A stretch of DNA of 64,000 bases from an uncultured Mycoplasmatota bacterium (GTDB taxonomy: Bacteria > Bacillota_I > Bacilli_A > RF39 > UBA660), in contig CAMSCJ010000011.1 of the NCBI GenBank assembly GCA_947056845.1, positions 1 to 64,000 of the forward strand, written 5' to 3'. The notes under the pieces are model-generated. The model was not told where the DNA came from and ran no database searches. It was given only the letters and a program-made list of their open reading frames with translations. This document shows positions 63,973 to 64,000 of this stretch, one piece after another. The position numbers and the translations under genes were made by a program. Positions within the stretch are counted from its first letter, which is position 1; each line of letters starts with the position of its first letter.

Positions 63973-64000
63973 TTATTTCCTCCTTTATATAGTTCTATAT

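Noticed and set aside
1-64000. CRISPR arrays, prophage or conjugation modules
   Set aside because: No regularly spaced repeats and no phage structural, integrase or conjugation genes were seen. Rpn genes are the only mobile-type genes.

Overview
The window is very AT-rich, gene-dense bacterial DNA, with nearly all genes on the minus strand up to about 52 kb. It uses the standard code with TGA as a stop: the gene at 5875-6192 ends in TGA and tryptophan is TGG throughout. A T-box leader, AGGAGG-type ribosome sites, a long type-2 IleS, divIVA/sepF, an Rnf complex and peptidoglycan-precursor genes point to a walled, low-GC, anaerobic Firmicute. My inference is a host-associated Bacilli lineage near the RF39/Mollicutes-related gut clades. 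No rRNA, tRNA or CRISPR was seen.

Layout. 0.2-17 kb is core housekeeping: priA-fmt plus two small membrane proteins, an orphan histidine kinase, tig, greA, a U32 (tRNA hydroxylation type) pair, gmk, and a compact rnf operon. The rnf operon is unusual: RnfD is fused to two FMN-binding domains, RnfB is only 85 residues, and two unannotated small ORFs (30 and 35 codons) and a transglutaminase-like gene lie inside it. 17.5-29.4 kb holds miaA, queA, ruvB, ruvA, a T-box-controlled antiporter-ileS unit, divIVA and sepF, with several unknown genes between. 29.7-33 kb is accessory: a zinc-peptidase-like protein, a type IV pilin-lectin fusion and an Rpn nuclease/transposase.

33.2-39.1 kb is the most striking region. 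It reads vanR-vanS-vanW-vanG-like ligase-vanXY, followed by an NhaC-type antiporter where vanG operons carry the serine racemase vanT. It has its own promoters and is flanked on both sides by Rpn genes or Rpn debris. A 72-bp Rpn 5' leader just before 40735 recurs in inverted orientation at the very left edge of the window, which predicts another Rpn gene just outside it.

41.7-54 kb is a mosaic: a frameshifted methyltransferase, a TmrB-like ATPase, a DUF3267 peptidase, a lipoprotein, an XRE-membrane regulator with a DUF4097 protein, a Nudix hydrolase, an ABC exporter, and a large MMPL transporter with an extracytoplasmic repeat array, divergent from its probable TetR regulator. 54-59.5 kb is a tight run of yqeK, a gluzincin, a Ppx/GppA-like protein, an N-formylglutamate-amidohydrolase-like protein, an HD protein and an ABC exporter. 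The window ends with two unknown genes, a decayed gene and the copZ-copA copper export pair.

Functional assignments come from reading motifs and from remembered family sequences. No database search was run.
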